Part shown: in pieces, positions 15,118-23,447 of the stretch
Numbering within the stretch: the stretch's first letter is position 1
Layout: each line of letters opens with the position of its first letter
NCBI GenBank assembly: GCA_041477005.1
Contig: JBGOUJ010000041.1
Location: 1-23,447, forward strand
From: JBGOUJ01 sp041477005
GTDB lineage: Bacteria; Acidobacteriota; Terriglobia; Bryobacterales; JACQDG01
Length of the DNA: 23,447 bases
Direction: 5' to 3'
Made by a program: the position numbers and the translations under genes
Notes under the pieces: model-generated
What the model was told of the DNA's origin: nothing
Seen by the model: the letters and a program-made list of their open reading frames with translations, nothing else
The model's database searches: none

Positions 15118-15148
15118 GACACTCCGCCAGCAGGATTCGCAAGATCCG

Positions 15149-15173
15149 GGACGGACGGGCCTTCGTCCGGTCC
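15149..15173 (+). other. Second stem-loop in the RND leader
   Basis: GGACGGACG pairs with CGTCC-G-GTCC (one bulged G) around a 6-base loop, 66 bases before the ATG at 15239. Together with the hairpin at 15101-15117 this could be an attenuator-like leader, but no T-tract or leader peptide is evident. Confidence 0.3.
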
Positions 15174-15238
15174 GCCAGTGGCAGGCAGCGTGCTGCGGAA
15201 GTTCTGGGGGGTGCCGCAGCCGGCAACCGAGCTTCCCG

Positions 15239-18200
15239 ATGAATCTCGCCGAGATCTTCATCCGCCGGCCCGTCATGACTACTCTGGTCATGCTGGGAAT
15301 CCTGTTGTTCGGCGTCATCGGATATCGGGTCCTGCCGGTCAGCGACCTTCCAACCGTCGATTTCCCGACCATTCAGGTTTCGGCCGGCCTGCCGGGAGCG
15401 AGCCCGGAAACCATGGCCGCAGCGGTGGCGATGCCCTTGGAACGGCAGTTCTCGACCATCGCCGGCCTGGACTCGATGACCTCCACCAGCACCCTGGGCG
15501 GCAGCCAGATCACGCTGCAGTTCAGCCTGGACCGCTCGATCGATGCGGCCGCCCAAGACGTGCAGTCAGCCATTACCGCGGCCGGGCGCCAGTTGCCGCC
15601 CGAGATGCCGACTCCTCCGACCTACCAGAAGGTGAATCCGGCCGACAGTCCCGTGCTCTACCTCGCGCTGAGCTCGTCGACCCTGCCCCTTTCTGCGGTG
15701 GACGAGTACGGGCAAACGCTCATGGCCCAGCGCATCTCCATGGTGAGCGGGGTAGCCCAGGTACTGGTTTTCGGCTCCCAGAAGTACGCGGTCCGCGTGC
15801 AACTGGACCCGAGCGCCTTGGCCGCCCGGGGCATTGGCATCGACGAGGTGGAGCTGGCTGTCGAGCGGGCCAACGTCAACCGGCCGACGGGCACGCTTTA
15901 CGGACCCACCGAGGCGTTCCAGCTCCAGGCGACCGGCCAGCTTACTACCGCGGCAGCCTATCGGCCGATCATCGTGAGCTATCGCAACGGCTCCCCCGTG
16001 CGGCTGCAGGACCTCGGCAAGGTCATTGACAGCGTTCAGAACGATAAGGTTGCGAGCTGGTTCAACGACACCCGGGCCATCGTCCTGGCGGTTCAACGGC
16101 AGCCCGGCACCAACACGGTGCAGGTGGTGGACTCGATCCGCCAGTTGCTGCCCCAGTTCCGGGCCCGGATCCCGGCTTCGGTAAGCCTGGACGTGATGTA
16201 CGACCGTTCCCAGTCGATTCGGGAATCGGTGAACGACGTCAAGTTCACGCTGCTTCTGACGGTCTGCCTGGTAATCCTGGTCATCTTCCTGTTCCTGCGC
16301 AACCTCCCGGCGACCGCCATACCCAGCATGGCCCTGCCGATGTCGATCGTCGGCACGTTCGCCGTGATGTATTTGCTGGGGTACAGCCTGGACAACCTCT
16401 CCCTGATGGCACTGACCCTTTCCGCCGGGTTTGTGGTGGACGACGCGATCGTTATGCTGGAAAACATCGTGCGCCACATGGAGATGGGCGAGAAACCGCT
16501 CGAGGCCGCACTGAAGGGCTCGCGGGAAATCAGCTTCACCATCCTGTCCATGACGCTGTCGCTGGCTGCCGTCTTCATTCCGGTGCTCTTCATGGGGGGC
16601 ATCATCGGCCGGCTGTTCCATGAATTCGCGGTGACGATCGGCGCGGCGATCCTGATTTCCGGCTTTGTATCACTGAGCCTCACGCCCATGCTGAGCAGCC
16701 GGTTCTTGCGGCCCCCGGCCGAGCAGCGACATGGCCGGCTCTACGTCGCTTCCGAGGCGGCTTTTGCCGGCCTGCTGCGGACTTATAAAAGGACGCTGCG
16801 GCCGGTGTTGCGTCACCGGCTGGCCACTCTGCTGGTTTCGTTCGTGCTGCTGGTGGCGACCGTGTATTTGTTTGCAGTAGTGCCCAAAGGATTCATCCCG
16901 AACCAGGATACCGGCCAGCTCTTCGGCTTCACCGAGGCCAAGCAGGGTATTTCTTTCGAAGGGCTGGTTCGCCACCAGCAGGCCGTGGCTGCTGTCCTTC
17001 GCCAGGACCCCAACATCCGCACTTTCATGTCGAGCGCCGGAGGAACGTTGGGCAATGCCGGCCGGGTGTTCATCCAGCTTAAGCCCCGCCAGGAGCGGCG
17101 TCTCGCTCCCGAGAAGATTATCGAGGAGTTGCGTCCGAAGCTGGCGGGGGTGCCGGGAATTCAGACCTTCCTGCAAGTGCCTCCTCTCATCCGGATCGGC
17201 GGCCAATTAACCAAGAGCACTTATCAGCTTACGATGCAGAGCTCGGATCTCAGCGAACTCTATCACTGGGCGCCTTTGCTGCAGGGGAGGCTGAGCCAGT
17301 TGCCGAGTTTGCAGGACGTCACCAGCGATCTGCAAGTCACAAACCCCCAGGTGGTGATCGATATCGACCGCGATCAGGCTTCCGCGCTCGGCTTGACGGC
17401 GGATCAGATCGAGAATGCTCTCTATAGCGCTTACGGGGACCGGCAGGTGTCAACCATATATACGCCAACGAACCAGTATTGGGTGATCCTGGAGCTGGAG
17501 CCGCGATACCAGACCGATCCCAATTCGCTATCCCTGCTGTATGTCCGCTCGGCGAGCGGCCGGCTGGTTCCATTGAACACGGTGGCGAAGCTGATCCGAA
17601 GCGTTGGGCCGCTGACGGTCAGCCACCTCGGCCAGCTCCCGGCGGTGACCCTGTCGTTCAACTTGAAGCCCGGCGTTTCCCTGGGCGACGCCGTATCACA
17701 AATCGAGGCGGTCGGGCGAGAGAACCTCCCGGCCACGATCAACCTGAACTTCCAGGGCACCGCCCTGGCCTTTCAAACCTCGCTCCGGGGAATGGGCATT
17801 CTGCTGCTGATGGCCATCCTGGTTATCTACATGGTGCTGGGCATCCTGTATGAGAGCTTCCTGCACCCGCTGACCATCCTCTCGGGCCTTCCGTCGGCTG
17901 GGTTGGGCGCTCTGGCCACACTGCTGATCTTCCGCCAGGATCTGAACATTTACTCGTTTGTCGGAATCATCATGCTGGTGGGCATAGTCAAGAAGAACGG
18001 CATCATGACGATTGATTTTGCCCTCGACGCGCAAAGAAACGAAGCGAAGAAACCGGCCGATGCCATCTTTGAGGCGTGCCTGATCCGATTCCGCCCTATC
18101 ATGATGACCACGATGGCGGCCCTGGTCGGGACGCTGCCGATCGCTCTCGGCTTCGGAGCCGGGGGAGAAGCGCGGCGTCCGCTGGGTCTGGCGGTGGAAG

Positions 18201-18364
18201 GGGGGCTAGTGGTATCGCAGCTCCTGACGCTCTACATCACGCCGGTTTACTACACGTACCTGGAATCGCTCCGGGAGTTCGGCAACAAGATTCGGGGCCG
18301 GCGGGTCGTGAAGGACGAGGAGAGAGCGCCAGTCTCTACCGGCGACATCCCGCGGGCGGCGTAA
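15239..18364 (+). CDS. RND family (HAE1, MdtB/MdtC-like) drug/proton antiporter
   Basis: This 1041-residue inner-membrane pump has the usual RND layout: MNLAEIFIRRPVMTTLVMLG start, first helix, porter domain with STIAGLDSMTSTSTLGGSQI, helices 2-6, a second porter half and a final helix block. The proton-relay residues are present: D401-D402 in SAGFVVDDAIVMLENI and K919 in GIVKKNGIMTIDFAL. 'SAGFVVDDAIV' and 'KKNGIMTIDFALDAQR' favour the MdtB/MdtC branch over AcrB. Such pumps export drugs, bile-like compounds or metals through a membrane-fusion protein and an outer-membrane channel; neither is in the 200 bases before it or within the window. The Shine-Dalgarno is weak. Substrate unknown. Confidence 0.93.
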   Translation: MNLAEIFIRRPVMTTLVMLGILLFGVIGYRVLPVSDLPTVDFPTIQVSAGLPGASPETMAAAVAMPLERQFSTIAGLDSMTSTSTLGGSQITLQFSLDRSIDAAAQDVQSAITAAGRQLPPEMPTPPTYQKVNPADSPVLYLALSSSTLPLSAVDEYGQTLMAQRISMVSGVAQVLVFGSQKYAVRVQLDPSALAARGIGIDEVELAVERANVNRPTGTLYGPTEAFQLQATGQLTTAAAYRPIIVSYRNGSPVRLQDLGKVIDSVQNDKVASWFNDTRAIVLAVQRQPGTNTVQVVDSIRQLLPQFRARIPASVSLDVMYDRSQSIRESVNDVKFTLLLTVCLVILVIFLFLRNLPATAIPSMALPMSIVGTFAVMYLLGYSLDNLSLMALTLSAGFVVDDAIVMLENIVRHMEMGEKPLEAALKGSREISFTILSMTLSLAAVFIPVLFMGGIIGRLFHEFAVTIGAAILISGFVSLSLTPMLSSRFLRPPAEQRHGRLYVASEAAFAGLLRTYKRTLRPVLRHRLATLLVSFVLLVATVYLFAVVPKGFIPNQDTGQLFGFTEAKQGISFEGLVRHQQAVAAVLRQDPNIRTFMSSAGGTLGNAGRVFIQLKPRQERRLAPEKIIEELRPKLAGVPGIQTFLQVPPLIRIGGQLTKSTYQLTMQSSDLSELYHWAPLLQGRLSQLPSLQDVTSDLQVTNPQVVIDIDRDQASALGLTADQIENALYSAYGDRQVSTIYTPTNQYWVILELEPRYQTDPNSLSLLYVRSASGRLVPLNTVAKLIRSVGPLTVSHLGQLPAVTLSFNLKPGVSLGDAVSQIEAVGRENLPATINLNFQGTALAFQTSLRGMGILLLMAILVIYMVLGILYESFLHPLTILSGLPSAGLGALATLLIFRQDLNIYSFVGIIMLVGIVKKNGIMTIDFALDAQRNEAKKPADAIFEACLIRFRPIMMTTMAALVGTLPIALGFGAGGEARRPLGLAVEGGLVVSQLLTLYITPVYYTYLESLREFGNKIRGRRVVKDEERAPVSTGDIPRAA

Positions 18365-18486
18365 GATTTCTTGGCTCCTTACAAGCCGTGACCCTACCAG
18401 CCCTGTGGAAGGCAGGACGGCGGTGTCGAGGGGCCGGGTCCGGTCTCGAACAATAGCGGCGACCCGTTAGAATGGATGGTTGAACA

Positions 18487-20550
18487 ATGACAGCATCACC
18501 GGCCTCTAATAGCTTCCGAACCGCCCCGCTACTCGTCCTCGCGGCCCTCCTTGCGGCGCCCGCTCGCCCCTCCGGGTCCGCCGACCTCCTGATGCCCCAG
18601 CCCGCGCAGTTATTACCGGGCCAGGGGGAGCTACGCATTGACGAGTCCTTCCGCGTGGCCCTCACCGGCTACCAGGAGCCGCGCCTTCGCGCCGCCGCCG
18701 GCCGCCTGCTGGCCCGCCTCGCCGCGCAGACCGGGATGACATTTTCGACCACCCTCGGGCCCGATCCCTCGCGAGCGGCTCTGGCGCTCCGCACGGAGCG
18801 CGCCGGCGAAGCCGTGCAATCTCCCGCCGAAGATGAGTCCTACCGCCTCCTGGTCACGCCCGCGCAGGCCCGCGTCGAAGCACCCACCCCGGTTGGCCTG
18901 CTTCGCGGGATCGAGACCTTCCTGCAGCTCGTCGAGCCGGGCCGTGAGAGCTTCGCCGTCCCGGCACTCGAAATCCGCGATGGGCCGCGCTTCCCGTGGC
19001 GCGGCCTACTCATCGACGTGGCCCGGCACTGGATGCCCCTGCCGGTCCTGCAGCGCAACCTCGATGCCATGGCCGCGCTCAAGATGAACATTCTGCACCT
19101 GCACGCTTCCGACGACCAGGGCTTCCGCATCGAGAGCCGGCGCTTCCCGAAGCTCCACCAGCTCGGCTCCGACGGCCACTACTTCACCCAGGACCAGATC
19201 CGCGAGCTGGTCGCCTACGCCCGTGACCGTGGCATCCGCATCGTCCCCGAGTTCGACATGCCCGGCCACGCCACGAGCTGGCTCGTCGGCTATCCCGAGC
19301 TGGCCGGCGTTCCCGGCCCTTACCAGATCGAGCGCACGTGGGGCATCTTCGACCCCTGCATCGATCCCACCCGAGAGCAGGTCTACCGTTTCCTCGACGC
19401 CTTTGTCGGCGAGATGACCGCCCTGTTCCCCGACCGCTACTTCCACATCGGCGGCGACGAGGTCAACGGAAACCAGTGGAAAGCCAGTCCTGCGGTCCAG
19501 GACTTCATGAGCAAGCACGGCCTGCGGGACAACGCGGCCGTGCAGGCCTACTTCACCCGCCGCGTGCAGGCCATCGTCGCCAGGCACGGCAAGATCATGG
19601 TGGGCTGGGACGAAATCCTTCAGCCGGACCTGCCGAAGGACATCCTGGTGCAGTCCTGGCGGGGCCAGAAGTCATTAGCCGAGGCCGCCCGGCAGGGCTA
19701 CCGCGGCCTCCTGTCCTATGGGTATTACCTGGACCACATGCGCCCCGCCGCCTTCCACTACCAGGTCGATCCGCTGGCCCGGGAAGCCGCCTCGCTCACC
19801 GACGGGCAGAAGGCCTTCATTCTCGGCGGCGAAGCCTGCATGTGGTCGGAGTACGTCACCGCCCAAAACGTGGACGGCCGCATTTGGCCCCGCGCGGCCG
19901 CCATCGCCGAGCGTCTTTGGTCTCCCGCCGAGGTCAACGATGTGCCGCCGATGTACCACCGCCTGGCCGCGGTCTCGCGACGCCTGGAATGGCTCGGCCT
20001 CACCCACCGGTCGAGCTACCACCTGATGCTCCAGCGCCTGGCCGGCGACGGGCCCATCGGACCGCTCCAGACGCTCGCCGGCGTGCTCGAGCCCGTGAAG
20101 GAATACGCGCGCGCCGGCGCCCGCCAGTACACCAGCGAAACGCCTCTGAACCGCCTGGTCGACGCGACGCTTCCTGAAAGCGACACCGCGCGCGAATTCA
20201 CGGCGCTGGTGGACCGCCTGCTCCGCAGCCCGGCCGATGCCAGGAACCTCGACCTCACCCGCCGCCGGCTCCAGTTCTGGCAGGAAAACCATACCCGGCT
20301 CGCCCCCACCCTGGAGCGTTCCTTCCTGCTCCGTGAAGCCGCGCCTCTCTCCGAAGACCTCTCCGCCGTTGCCGCCGCCGGCCTCCAAGCCCTCAACTTG
20401 CTCGCGAGCGGCCGCCGCCCCGAGCCCTCCTGGCTCGCCCAGCAGCGGCAGCTTCTCGACCGCGCCAAAAAGCCCCGCGCCGAGCTGCTGATCCAGGTGA
20501 TCGAGCCTGTCCGCAAGCTGGTCGAGGCCGCCAACGGAGGCATTTCGTAA
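18487..20550 (+). CDS. Secreted GH20 beta-N-acetylhexosaminidase
   Basis: This 687-residue protein has a signal sequence (~residues 10-32), a GH20b-like N-terminal domain (~35-160) and a GH20 catalytic barrel starting at FPWRGLLIDVARHWMPLPVL (~169). Barrel motifs are in order: MNILHLHASDDQGFRIE, GIRIVPEFDMPGHATSW, HIGGDEVNG (320-328), GWDEIL (373-378), GGEACMWSE (447-455). D324-E325 is the substrate-assisted catalytic pair. It would release terminal N-acetylglucosamine or N-acetylgalactosamine from chitin oligomers, peptidoglycan or glycoproteins. A C-terminal helical region (~505-687) has no assigned function. A TAGAAT box (18468-18473) lies close upstream and no strong ribosome site is seen. 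Codons are unusually C-ended compared with neighbours. Convergent with the haloperoxidase. Confidence 0.93.
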   Translation: MTASPASNSFRTAPLLVLAALLAAPARPSGSADLLMPQPAQLLPGQGELRIDESFRVALTGYQEPRLRAAAGRLLARLAAQTGMTFSTTLGPDPSRAALALRTERAGEAVQSPAEDESYRLLVTPAQARVEAPTPVGLLRGIETFLQLVEPGRESFAVPALEIRDGPRFPWRGLLIDVARHWMPLPVLQRNLDAMAALKMNILHLHASDDQGFRIESRRFPKLHQLGSDGHYFTQDQIRELVAYARDRGIRIVPEFDMPGHATSWLVGYPELAGVPGPYQIERTWGIFDPCIDPTREQVYRFLDAFVGEMTALFPDRYFHIGGDEVNGNQWKASPAVQDFMSKHGLRDNAAVQAYFTRRVQAIVARHGKIMVGWDEILQPDLPKDILVQSWRGQKSLAEAARQGYRGLLSYGYYLDHMRPAAFHYQVDPLAREAASLTDGQKAFILGGEACMWSEYVTAQNVDGRIWPRAAAIAERLWSPAEVNDVPPMYHRLAAVSRRLEWLGLTHRSSYHLMLQRLAGDGPIGPLQTLAGVLEPVKEYARAGARQYTSETPLNRLVDATLPESDTAREFTALVDRLLRSPADARNLDLTRRRLQFWQENHTRLAPTLERSFLLREAAPLSEDLSAVAAAGLQALNLLASGRRPEPSWLAQQRQLLDRAKKPRAELLIQVIEPVRKLVEAANGGIS

Positions 20551-20563
20551 GGGCTTCGCCCCT
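20551..20563 (+). terminator. Weak stem-loop after the GH20 stop
   Basis: GGGC-TTC-GCCC directly follows the TAA and sits between convergent genes. The stem is only four to five pairs and no T-run follows. Confidence 0.2.
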
Positions 20564-20649
20564 CCAAGGATACGTGGATACTTTCCCTCAGGCGGGGTCT
20601 CGACGAGGCCCGGCCAATTCGTTGATGGGTCCACCTGCTTAAAACTTAC

Positions 20650-21687
20650 CTACACCGTCACCTTAGTCCCATCAAACTTGGTCAGCGTGAACCCGGTGAA
20701 GCGTTCGTTGTAAGTCGGCGCCTGGTCCCGAAGGATCGCCAGCGCCACCGCCTCGCCCAGCTTCAGTGATTCCTGGTAGTCCGAGCGCCAGTGGATGCCG
20801 GCGAAGTTGCGGCCCATGGCAATATTGGCCGCCAGTTTGTCCAGCTCCCCGCCCACCGTAAGCGGCGGGCCGTCGTAGGGGAGGAGCGACAAACCATCGG
20901 CGCTCGCGACGACCGGCGATGGTATGACAGATGACTCGTCGAACCAAGCCTTCAGTACCGTCACGCACGCGCCTGCCACCGTGGCGTGACCGGCGCCGTA
21001 AGACGGGTGCAGAGGGCAGCCTTCCGGATAGACTTGCGGCAGCAGATACGAAGTTGTCTTGGCAAAAGTCTTCCCCAGCGCCCCGTCGGCCGACAGGGCC
21101 GAGTTGATCAGGTCGGCGTGGAGGGGATAACCTGCGGCGCCGCGGACCACGTTTTGGATGCGACCGCCGAACTCCTCCGGTCGCAGCCGGCGATGGACAA
21201 ACCACTTCTGGTACCACACGGCCTTGAGCGCGCGCGTGGAAACTTCCGCTATCAACGCCACAAGGTGTGGGGCGCCGAATGTCCCGAACCCGTCCTGTGT
21301 CGCCGAGGCCTGATAAGGCAGAGCCGCGCTCCACGGCGCCGCCGGACCCCCTTGATCGGGTGGCGCCAGCAAGATCAGAGCGGCATTGAAATAGGCCTGG
21401 AAGAGGACATCCATGTGCACCCACCACGCCAGATCGCGGCCGTTTCTGATGAAACGACGCGTCGGATCGATCTGCTCCGCCTGCCGCGGCGGAACGCCGT
21501 TCTGAGCGTCCAGCCAGTCCGTATACTGCGTCAGGAAATCCGACGCCGGCAGGACGGTGCGGATCTGCTGCTGGATCGCTTGAGCCCCGAAGGTCACCGG
21601 CTTCAGCAGAAATTGCGAGAGGTACGGACCGGCCGCATCGCCCGCTGTAAATCCGCGGAACAGCATGGACCCCCTCACCTGCCCCAC
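20650..21687 (-). CDS. Vanadium-dependent haloperoxidase, C-terminal part (frameshifted from 21675-22328)
   Basis: This 345-codon frame holds the vanadate-binding core of a bromoperoxidase-type haloperoxidase. Residues (frame numbering) include K161 and R169 in KWFVHRRLRP, G233-H234 in HPSYGAGHATVAG, and R293 with H299 in GRNFAGIHWRSD. The spacing K-x7-R and R-x5-H fits the algal bromoperoxidase type. The serine that precedes Gly-His in algal enzymes is Ala232 here. Family function is peroxide-driven halide oxidation. The apparent GTG start at 21687 is an artefact of the frameshift: it lacks a ribosome site, and the upstream frame flows into it at VADYRGPRVWG/QVRGSMLF. Adding one base near 21679 restores a single reading frame. 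I infer a recent mutation or a sequencing error. Confidence 0.75.
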   Translation of the reverse strand: MGQVRGSMLFRGFTAGDAAGPYLSQFLLKPVTFGAQAIQQQIRTVLPASDFLTQYTDWLDAQNGVPPRQAEQIDPTRRFIRNGRDLAWWVHMDVLFQAYFNAALILLAPPDQGGPAAPWSAALPYQASATQDGFGTFGAPHLVALIAEVSTRALKAVWYQKWFVHRRLRPEEFGGRIQNVVRGAAGYPLHADLINSALSADGALGKTFAKTTSYLLPQVYPEGCPLHPSYGAGHATVAGACVTVLKAWFDESSVIPSPVVASADGLSLLPYDGPPLTVGGELDKLAANIAMGRNFAGIHWRSDYQESLKLGEAVALAILRDQAPTYNERFTGFTLTKFDGTKVTV

Positions 21688-22328
21688 ACCCGGGGCCCGC
21701 GGTAATCGGCGACACTCGACAGCTCCGCCGCCGCGGCGCTCGTAATCGACTCCGAGCCGTACTCTGCGAACGGCACGTCGTGGGCGAGCGCCATCCAGTA
21801 AAGCTCGATCGCCTCGGACGCTTCCTGAGCGCTGCTGAACGCCGGCGCCGGCGGAATCGCGAGCTGGTGCGAATCCATCCCTTCCATCTCGAACGCCAGC
21901 CCCGCCTGCGGGTCCACCAGCTTTCGCCTTTGGGTCGGGTCGGGCGCGCCCATAGGAATGTTCTCAAATGCCTCCGGCCGGCCGGTTGACAGCGCGTCCA
22001 TCAATCGGGAATAGGCGTCCAGATAGACCTCGCCCCGGTTGTTGTGGGGGAGTCCCTTGGAGAAATTGCCGATCTTACTCGGATAAAGCTCCTCGTCGCC
22101 ATTGGCCAGATGGTCCGGCGCCAGCGAGTTTTTCTTGTCGAGAGCCATCGAATAGCGGATTTGAAACGCCTCATCGCGCCGCTGGTCCCCGGTTAGCGGC
22201 CCAACCTCCGCCGCGGCGGCCGCGCTGCGATTCGCATCCAGCATTGGGCGCAGCACTGTACCGCCGGCCACGGCGCCGAGGCGAGTTAGAAACTCGCGCC
22301 GATTGGCGCCCACCAAGTGTGTTTTCAT
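21675..22328 (-). CDS. Vanadium-dependent haloperoxidase, N-terminal part (Tat-exported, frameshifted)
   Basis: I start at ATG 22328; the frame is open further upstream, but only here is there a ribosome site (GAAGGA, 6 bases away) and a twin-arginine signal (NRREFLTRLGAVAGGTVLRP). The 217-codon part carries the helical N-terminal region common to bacterial vanadium haloperoxidases (DEAFQIRYSMALDKK, NNRGEVYLDAYSRLMDAL, AIELYWMALAHDVPFAEY). It then reads into a stop at 21675-21677 just after ADYRGPRVWG. Together with the next part it would make a roughly 559-residue enzyme, close to the family's usual size. If the shift is real the product lacks all vanadate ligands and would be inactive. Confidence 0.75.
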   Translation of the reverse strand: MKTHLVGANRREFLTRLGAVAGGTVLRPMLDANRSAAAAAEVGPLTGDQRRDEAFQIRYSMALDKKNSLAPDHLANGDEELYPSKIGNFSKGLPHNNRGEVYLDAYSRLMDALSTGRPEAFENIPMGAPDPTQRRKLVDPQAGLAFEMEGMDSHQLAIPPAPAFSSAQEASEAIELYWMALAHDVPFAEYGSESITSAAAAELSSVADYRGPRVWGR

Positions 22329-22437
22329 ACAGTTCCTTCGCCGGCAAAGGACCGCCGGCCGGTCAGCCCAGATTATTACTTTTTGGACCAAGCGTCTAGG
22401 CGGTGCTCCAGAGGCAGTGTAAGACGCGATACGGAAA

Positions 22438-22629
22438 TCACGTCTGGTCACAGCGTCGAGGCTGGGCGGTGACCCGCACCGTCGCGGTTCCGCATGCCCG
22501 TCGTAGGAATGGGGCGCCGATGCGCAGATCCACCGGCACCGTTGCGGTCCTGATTGGTTCGTTGCGAAGCCGACCTCCCCAAGGAGTGATGCCCTCAAGC
22601 GAGCCGGCCACACTGCCCGGTTCAGCCAT
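22438..22629 (-). CDS. Possible small coupled ORF, 63 aa (unknown)
   Basis: ATG 22629 lies four bases after the stop of the ABC ATPase, with GGGAGA at the end of that gene as a ribosome site, so translation could be coupled. The product (MAEPGSVAGSLEGITPWGG, RLRNEPIRTATVPVDLRIG, then APFLRRACGTATVRV) has no signal peptide, membrane helix or recognised domain. Two similar DNA segments (GCACCGT-Y-GCGGT) lie inside it. It may be real or chance in GC-rich sequence. Confidence 0.35.
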   Translation of the reverse strand: MAEPGSVAGSLEGITPWGGRLRNEPIRTATVPVDLRIGAPFLRRACGTATVRVTAQPRRCDQT

Positions 22630-22633
22630 GTTG

Positions 22634-23347
22634 CTATCTCCCGGCTAAATGACCGGCGTGCATCCTCAACTGGCCTTCAATTCGGCCGTCGGCCATCTGG
22701 TACACCTTGTCAAATCCACCGATCATCCGTACGTCGTGCGTCACAACGATTACCGCCGCATTTTTCTCGCGGCTGACTTTATGGAGCAAGCTCATCACGA
22801 TCTTGCCGCGCTCTCCATCCAGCGAGGCGGTCGGCTCGTCGGCAAGAACAACTCTTGGATCATTCGCCAATGCGCGAGCAATCGCGGCGCGCTGTTGCTC
22901 GCCTCCAGAGATCTCCCCGGGATAGTGATGCCACCTGTGGCCGATCTCCAGGTAGTCGAGTAGCTGCAGGGCACGCTGATGCGCCTCCTCTTCACCAACT
23001 CCGTTTAGGTGCAGGATGAGTTCCACATTCTCCACAACTGTGAGGAACGGGATGAGGTTGTAGGCCTGGAACACCACGCCGATCTTGCTCCGGCGCAACG
23101 CGCGGACGTCCACACCGGTCCAGCCGTTGTCGAACACGCACGTTCCGTCCAACTCGATTCGGCCACTCGTCGGTTCAATGATGCAACATATCGAGGTCAG
23201 CAGAGTGGTCTTGCCCGATCCGCTGGGGCCCAGCAACGCCACCAGCTCTCCACGCTGCACCGAAAGGTTCGCATCGATGAGTGCAACCGTCTGAGCGTCA
23301 CCTTTGCCGTAGATCTTGGTGAGTTTTTCGGCTTTAACGACTTCCAT
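22634..23347 (-). CDS. ABC transporter ATP-binding protein, MacB/LolD/DevA type
   Basis: This 237-residue ATPase shows every core motif: Walker A GPSGSGKT (41-48), Q-loop VVFQAYNLIPF, signature ISGGEQQR, Walker B VVLADEPT and the switch His in VTHDVRM. The signature has Ile instead of the usual Leu. 'FQAYNLIPFLTVVENVEL' is typical of MacB, LolD and DevA ATPases that drive lipoprotein, macrolide or glycolipid export together with an FtsX-type permease. The permease gene is the upstream neighbour, whose stop lies two bases before this start, with GGAGG spanning that stop. No fusion protein (MacA/DevB) lies in the window. The downstream end is TAG 22634. Confidence 0.93.
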   Translation of the reverse strand: MEVVKAEKLTKIYGKGDAQTVALIDANLSVQRGELVALLGPSGSGKTTLLTSICCIIEPTSGRIELDGTCVFDNGWTGVDVRALRRSKIGVVFQAYNLIPFLTVVENVELILHLNGVGEEEAHQRALQLLDYLEIGHRWHHYPGEISGGEQQRAAIARALANDPRVVLADEPTASLDGERGKIVMSLLHKVSREKNAAVIVVTHDVRMIGGFDKVYQMADGRIEGQLRMHAGHLAGR

Positions 23348-23349
23348 CT

Positions 23350-23447
23350 CTATCCTCCGCTCAGAGCCGTGCCGGGATCTACCTTAAGCGCGCGCCAGAT
23401 GCCCAAGATGCTGGCCAGAACGCAAATCACGACAACAATAAGGAACA
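23350..23447 (-). CDS. C-terminus of an FtsX/MacB-type ABC permease (partial)
   Basis: The frame enters from the right edge on the minus strand and ends at TAG 23350-23352. It reads FLIVVVICVLASILGIWRAL then KVDPGTALSGG: a last membrane helix followed by the 'R.AL..DP..AL.G' ending found in MacB, LolC and DevC permeases. The stop is two bases from the ATPase ATG, so the two genes are surely co-transcribed. Confidence 0.8.
   Translation of the reverse strand, partial: FLIVVVICVLASILGIWRALKVDPGTALSGG

Noticed and set aside
15566..16621. 351-codon frame opposite the RND gene
   Set aside because: It is His/Gln/Arg-rich antisense of a well-identified gene.
21675..21690. Programmed -1 frameshift site in the haloperoxidase
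   Set aside because: The local sequence (TGG GGC AGG) is not a canonical X XXY YYZ slippery heptamer and no downstream stem-loop stands out; a simple one-base deletion is more economical.
1..23447. CRISPR arrays, tRNA, rRNA, complete insertion sequences, phage or defence islands
   Set aside because: No regularly spaced repeats, cloverleaf, rRNA-like stretches, transposase, integrase or known defence-gene signatures were seen on either strand.

Overview
The window is GC-rich bacterial chromosome and most resembles the Acidobacteriota, order Bryobacterales (the Solibacter group). Evidence is a C-terminal domain matching what I know as TIGR03437 (Solibacter-type C-terminal domain) near the left edge, the tail of a kinase or TolB/WD40-like protein ending in a 'TTGNIWLAQ' motif, and many large secreted Ig/IPT-domain, GH20, DUF362 and vanadium haloperoxidase proteins. 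Genes are monocistronic or in short pairs on both strands. I see no rRNA, tRNA, CRISPR array, intact insertion sequence or phage.

Layout. 1-942 is a scarred region: a Ser/Thr-kinase-like tail, an orphan truncated HigA antitoxin, and the last part of a TIGR03437 protein fused head-on to it. 1018-7921 holds two SPFH/band-7 membrane proteins (280 aa, minus; 672 aa with four apparent repeats of the SPFH entry motif, plus). They flank a secreted Ig/IPT protein and a secreted protein with duplicated VirB10-like beta modules. A 52-codon relic of an alpha/beta hydrolase lies at 3975-4133. 8285-9950 holds a small exported protein convergent with a GT87-like membrane mannosyltransferase, with a strong inverted repeat between them.

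10204-13530 holds a possible 66-aa gene, then a two-gene unit: a secreted barrel/glutamine-amidotransferase-like protein followed by a Tat-exported DUF362 protein. 13579-15024 holds a tandem universal stress protein bracketed by two copies of a ~38-bp direct repeat, then a 67-aa ORF with an unsettled start. 15239-18364 is an RND (HAE1/MdtBC-type) efflux pump without a membrane-fusion partner nearby. 18487-20550 is a secreted GH20 beta-N-acetylhexosaminidase. 20650-22328 is a Tat-exported vanadium haloperoxidase split by a single-base frameshift. 22438-23447 is a minus-strand FtsX-type permease, MacB/LolD/DevA-type ATPase and small ORF in tight coupling.

Functionally this is mostly envelope and export biology: membrane scaffolding, efflux, polysaccharide or peptidoglycan breakdown, and halide oxidation. 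I do not see a convincing, wholly new multi-gene defence or mobile system. The items most worth a second look are the repeat-built 672-aa SPFH protein, the split haloperoxidase, the HigA/TIGR03437 junction, the repeats around the stress gene, and the two-gene DUF362 unit.
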